Part shown: piece by piece, positions 59,601-64,000 of the stretch
How the letters are laid out: each line of letters begins with the position of its first letter
Position numbering within the stretch: the first letter of the stretch is position 1
NCBI RefSeq assembly: GCF_001949145.1
Contig: NW_019091452.1
Span: 248,001-312,000, forward strand
Direction: 5' to 3'
DNA from: Acanthaster planci
Lineage: Eukaryota; Echinodermata; Asteroidea; Valvatida; Acanthasteridae
Length of the DNA stretch: 64,000 bases
Translations under genes and position numbers: made by a program
Notes under the pieces: model-generated
Databases searched by the model: none
What the model saw: only the letters and a program-made list of their open reading frames with translations
Told to the model about the DNA's origin: nothing

Positions 59601-62600
59601 CCTCTTGTAAGTAAAGATTGTAAAATTAATTCCAGTCAGTTTTTGGCACACAGGTCGATAGATATGGAAAAATATTCATGCATAAAAGTGGAGTTCATAG
59701 ATTGGACTGACAATGTGACATGAGCCATGTGCACACTATAAAAAAACTGTTTTGATCGTTAACCGGCGCAGGTGTTTTTAGAAGTCGACAAGCCTCTTCC
59801 ATCAATATTACTATGCGTATAATGTCATTCCCACCATCATCAAATAAATTGGCAACCCTCAAGAGTGTTGTAAGCAATGGGCTCTCTCGCAAAAGTGAAA
59901 AATGTCATTTAGGTTGCATTTATTCGTAAAATCCAATTGATATGTTCAACAATTAATCCAAAAATGGCTTGCAAAATAACCCTACCTGCTGTTTGATAGA
60001 CTATGGACTAACATTTGATTTTGAGCGAAAAAGAGACCAGCTGGATTTCTACAATCAGGTTAGAATTCATTGCTGATGAAGTTGCTATATATATTTCAAT
60101 TAAAACAAACCAGTTCGAAGACTAAATGTAATGATAGGGAGTTCGAAAATGTAACTGAATGTTAAATTTTAGGTAATTTGCTTCAAATTCATTTTACATA
60201 TTTTGATTCGACAAGTAGGCTCTATTACACTGCAACGTGTGCACAAACTTGTCAAGCAACCGACATAGATTTCAGTTTCATTCTGTTATGCTTTGGTATA
60301 AATGTATACGGCGTACTGTTTGCTGAGAAGTTGGCAAGAATCTGCAGGCGAAAACCCTGAAATGACACGGTCTTGTCTGAGGCAAAATACACCAGGGCCC
60401 AGCTGCAGTTGAACACCATTGTGCGCACTTTGCTCGTTCCCCGGAGCTCGAACACCATCCCTTGGCCTCCGTGCAAGGTGCTGCCTCGGACTTCAACGAC
60501 ATCCTTGGACCGCTCGGTCTGGAAATCCAGTATAGTCACCAGGATGGACTTGGATTTGCTGGACGTGATGTTCCAGACGCAGTAGATACCCCATGGGTAG
60601 TTTGACGGATAGCCAGGGGACTCGAGAGGGACCGGATAGTGCCAGACATAAAGACTGCGTGGCCCACAAATATCTTGATAAAAACAACATGAGGAAATCA
60701 TATGTATGTTTTCAATCTTTGTTAAAACTGCACCTTTTCTAAGTCCTTCACAAATCGTCAGAGGGCCTTGAATTCATAGTCTTGTCACAACGATCATAGG
60801 CAGTATTTTCCAAATGTTGCTTTCAAATTTACCCAAACTGAACAAACGAAATTAAAAAGACAGGACTGGATAAAAGCCACATTCCCCGTCAATATTGTTC
60901 TTGAAATTCCAGCTTTGGATCTGATTTTTACGAGATGAAAGCAATTAACAGCAATCGGAATCTTATGTAATATTTACGTGAAAGTCAATCAAAATCCAAT
61001 ATCAATACTGTGCCGTCAAAACATAACATGTATTTTTTCAATCTTAATAAAAAACTCATTTCATGGTGACATCCCGCTGATCGTATCTATATATGTGCTA
61101 CTTATTTTGCGAAGAGTGATTAGCCACTTTTTATTGGATAGTTTTGCATTCGAATTTCTTGAGGTTTCAGGCCCGCAATAATGAATGCTCTTTTTGCAGG
61201 AATAGCCCAACTGGGTTTCTTAAGAATGAACACAGTAGAGGTTAGCAGAATATGACCCTCGTTCAATTGCTTTGCGAGTAACTACTGGAGCCCCTACCCT
61301 GATAACACATCAGGTGACCGTATTCGGACGTGTCGTTCTGCACACAAATGTGATCCTCTCTATCACACTTGAGATACTCATCTTCGCAGGAAACTGAAAG
61401 AAAGAATAATATTTAATATTGCCATCAACAGCCACTTGAATGTATAGCACTGATTTTTGTTATGCCTCATGGTTTGCTTTAGAGGCACTTTTAGTGGCAA
61501 TTGCTAACTAGGCAAAGGTTTTAAGTGTCTGTTAGGTACCACAAAAGAGCCGCAACTCATAAATCTTTCCTCGGGACCTGTCCTGCTTGTAGGTGTTATT
61601 CTGGCACCTTTCACAGCTTACACCGTTCTTTATTATGGAAATCTGGGACTGGTGATCTTAGTCTGTAACAGACTGTACATCTAAAATCTCCGAAAGTGGA
61701 CAAAATGTTCCAACCCATTTCCTTGTTGGTGGTTACTGTCTTCAATATCTGCTGACGTTGGGTACGTTAAAATGAATCTCTTTTCAAATGACCCGTATGC
61801 ATCACGGCTCGAACAAGAATTCCGAACTTTTTTCTTTGTATTTTTAATATTTTATCCCCACTTTGATTACAGAAACTGACCATAAATTAACGGTCTTGTT
61901 GGTAATACACTTACATAAAAAACAGGGTTGCAAGCGTCTTCGATAATGCCTCGTACTACAAGGAATCTGCCCATGGCAATGTCTGTCGAAGCTACTGTAT
62001 CGACAAGGCGGTATGGACCCGAGCGAAAACAAGAGAGAGCGCAATTTTTCTAGCAATGGAGGCTAGTTTGGTGTACACTTTTAGTCAACTCCTTTTGGTG
62101 CGCACTGCTTCACTGGTTCACAGTCGACAACAAGTGGAATACGTTTCGTATGCCTTGCTACCAACAAAACGAGCATTTCTCCACCATCATAGCTCTTATC
62201 AACCGATGAGGGGGTGCTTCTACTCTAGGTGTGTTGTTTCCAAGTTTCTGATATCCAGATCTGGTATGTCTACCATATCAACTGATTCTCTGCCTTAGTA
62301 ATCGTTGTTGTCCGGCAATTATGTCAGAACAGGTAAATATGGAATAACTGAACAGACGGCGTAAAAGTCATATGTGTTTCATTCAGTGTTTTACATATAT
62401 CCGTTTGCCAGACAGGCACCTTAAAAATATGAAGTGAGCATCTGTGATAGCTTTTAAAAGGTCAACGTCGTGAAAATGTGTGCACAGCGGCACCTATCAC
62501 TAAAAATGATACAATAAAAAGAAGTTTAGATTTTGGGACATCGATAGTGATCTTCTAGTTTGAGGGCGACGCTTAAGGAAAAGCCTATTCAGCACATTTT

Positions 62601-63814
62601 GTGCAGGCAAGAAATGTTATATCACCAAGTCAACCATGAGTATTCTCCTGTCCCTCACCCCCTACTGTAAAAACAGCCCCTTACAGATCAGACCTGTGAC
62701 ATTATTTCGTATCAAGATGTGATGGACCTGACTAACAAAAGCAACTATTCAACAGCATAACTCGAGGGGTACTTTAGCTGGAGAGGGCTGTTCAAGTTAC
62801 CTTCGTCAGCTGCCTTTTGTTGAACCCAAAGCCGAAATCCCTCATCTGTAATTATCTCGTCCGAGAAGAATTTTACAAACATTGTGTTTCCCCTTGAAGC
62901 AACGCTACGTGGAAAACGCTCCCTGAAACGTTAAAACCAAAGTACTTGAAACGTTTGATCTAAATCAGTGCTTATAAAGGCGTACAGCTGCGCAAGAAAA
63001 AAATCAGCCGCGACAGACTCATTAGGAATCCTGTGGGTAAATTGACTTTGCTAAATAACGCTCAAAACGCATTATATTTGACGCCCTGCCTCATCGATTT
63101 CCTGTTATTATGCCAAAGATAAAAAGTTGTTATTGTAGATTTCAGATTCTTACCCCGTTACTTTAATAAAGTAGTCAATGGACCCATTTCCATTTCCTAT
63201 GTAGAGGTAGTCATAGCCTTCCTCCAAGGAGAATTCAAGGAATGTGAGCACTATACGATTCCCCACATCTGCTACCAGATTCCAAAGACATTGGGCCCTG
63301 TTTGGGTACCGGTAGTCCTCATTCCAGCCTGGTGAGGTGATTACTGCGATGCTGTTGCTAGACAGGTCACGGAAGGACTCATCGCATGGATCTTGTGTCG
63401 AGAAAAATGAAAGGTATGTGTTTCCTCGACTGTCACTGAAAACCTTTTGAAGGTATTCGAAGTAGGTTCTTCTTGGAATCAGTGATTGCTGTCAGAACCA
63501 TTATTTTGCTGTATCTTACTTTAGGCTTTCCAGAATCCATACAAGATATTGTATTAAAGTCTTGGTTGGGCAAATATAACGTATCAGTAATGTATATTAG
63601 TAATCTCTTCATCTGTTTGGAGTCTACGCTTCAGTCTCTGGCTAGCTATTGGAGAAGTATAATTGTGGTATCCATACCTCCTCAAAAGTGTCAAACAACC
63701 TACCACAATCAAATTCGTCTGAAAGGTCCGTGCAGTCTTGCCACCCATTACACTTTTTGTTGGAAGCAATGCATTCTCCTGACAAACAGGAAAATTCAGT
63801 TGGAAGGCATTCTC
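52499..63814 (-). CDS. CUB/LDLa/LRR-containing G-protein-coupled receptor (LGR, GRL101/relaxin-receptor-like), 5' partial
   Basis: Fourteen minus-strand exons: 63814-63704 LDLa; 63391-63154 and 62922-62801 CUB; 61393-61298 short four-Cys LDLa-like; 60673-60317 CUB; 59353-59231 LDLa; 58541-58419 LDLa; 57732-57621 LRRNT; 55736-55665, 55096-55025, 54595-54524, 54338-54267 and 54152-54075 LRRs; 53672-52499 hinge and 7TM. All borders are GT/AG. Ectodomain modules join in phase 1 and the LRR exons in phase 2, so the 939 aa present form one open frame. Signal peptide and any further modules lie beyond 64 kb. LGRs with LDLa modules are plasma-membrane receptors for relaxin-like or unknown ligands. 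Two CUB domains in such a receptor are unusual to me. An extra LRR exon in the 55737-57620 intron cannot be excluded. Confidence 0.9.
54075..57732 (-). CDS. Receptor LRR block: LRRNT cap plus five LRR exons
   Basis: The cap exon (57732-57621) reads [12 protein letters not shown] and ends [11 protein letters not shown], a CPxxCxC LRRNT. The LRR exons encode [80 protein letters not shown] and, in a 78-base exon, [20 protein letters not shown]. Four exons are exactly 72 bp, one repeat each, the usual gene structure of LGRs. Five repeats is few for this family. The last acceptor was chosen by phase and AG position (54153-54154). Confidence 0.85.
56690..57600 (-). mobile_element. Dispersed repeat, copy 2, inside the receptor intron
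   Basis: Inverted relative to the copy at 16490-17285, sharing all blocks listed there. A ~200 bp subunit ('ccactccagacc/tcacgcccc', 'aggaaggcctccgtctgatt', 'gggatcgttta', 'gacgtaggtgc') is present two to three times. Its edge lies about 15 bp from the splice donor of the LRRNT exon (57620-57615). Confidence 0.65.
58419..63814 (-). CDS. Receptor LDLa/CUB ectodomain exons
   Basis: The first LDLa (63814-63704) is complete: [25 protein letters not shown] with the calcium-binding SDE. CUB1 spans two exons: [36 protein letters not shown], then [19 protein letters not shown]. The short exon (61393-61298) has only four cysteines ([19 protein letters not shown]). CUB2 (60673-60317) is one exon: [55 protein letters not shown]. 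The next LDLa has DGSDEIGC. The last (58541-58419) has ADDETNSEC and lacks the SDE pattern, so calcium binding there is doubtful. All are phase 1 modules, which favours exon shuffling. Confidence 0.88.
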
Positions 63815-64000
63815 CTACAACGGAGTCAGACGTGAATTCTCAAACAGATGAATAAAATCGATATAGATTACGGTATGCCAGCAGACAACGGCTTACAAAG
63901 ACCCCTACTTTCTAGCTTGGGACCCGGATCTTTACCCCATCAAACCATCTTTTGTGCATTACTTGAAGTACAGTTGCGACAATTTCAAGCTCTTGGATCT

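Noticed and set aside
1-64000. CRISPR array or bacterial operon
   Set aside because: Spliced genes, LINE/SINE/Penelope content and intron-rich layout are eukaryotic. The tandem arrays are minisatellites without regular spacers.

Overview
The window looks like nuclear DNA of a marine invertebrate animal. Coding potential is split into short exons with GT/AG borders. Long AT-rich introns and intergenic DNA are full of decayed LINE, Penelope, BEL/Pao, hAT-like and tRNA-SINE remnants, and there are two assembly gaps (949 N at 21473-22421, 50 N at 44208-44257). A CUB/LDLa/LRR G-protein-coupled receptor, DUF4773-type secreted proteins and collagen/C1q genes are compatible with a hemichordate, echinoderm, amphioxus or lophotrochozoan. 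The sequence alone does not fix the phylum.

Left part (1-8.7 kb): mostly repeats. The first ~1.5 kb is duplicated directly at ~18.68-20.03 kb. It is followed by an orphan terminal-exon candidate, a frameshifted transposon ORF with a CXC (tesmin/TSO1-like) cysteine motif, a tRNA-derived SINE and a short hAT-like MITE.

8.7-32.8 kb is the structural centrepiece: a large, old inverted duplication. Arm A (~8.78-18.56 kb) and arm B (~25.99-32.84 kb, inverted) each carry one five-exon gene for a small secreted eight-cysteine protein that I assign to DUF4773, plus a decayed collagen/C1q-like gene tail-to-tail with it. Both DUF4773 copies have intact splice sites, open frames and a TATA box, so both look functional. 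Arm A alone has a LINE in intron 1 and a dispersed repeat at 16.5-17.3 kb. The spacer holds the direct repeat, a CGTCG-rich palindromic tract, the large gap, a third fragment of the DUF4773 5' flank, and Penelope and BEL/Pao remnants.

33-47 kb: gene-poor DNA with LINE and transposon remnants and an unusual cluster of unrelated minisatellites (about 117, 21, 42, 20, 120, 68 and 21 bp periods).

47.2-49.6 kb: a two-exon plus-strand gene for a secreted protein with lysozyme-superfamily hallmarks.

52.5-63.8 kb: minus-strand 3' part of a large receptor gene. Fourteen exons with matching intron phases give LDLa - CUB - short LDLa-like - CUB - LDLa - LDLa - LRRNT - five LRRs - seven-transmembrane domain. 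It resembles the relaxin-receptor/GRL101 branch of LGRs but has CUB domains added, and the DRY-motif arginine is replaced by serine. The 5' end lies beyond 64 kb. Receptor, lysozyme-like protein and DUF4773 proteins are all secretory-pathway products, but nothing here shows that they act together.
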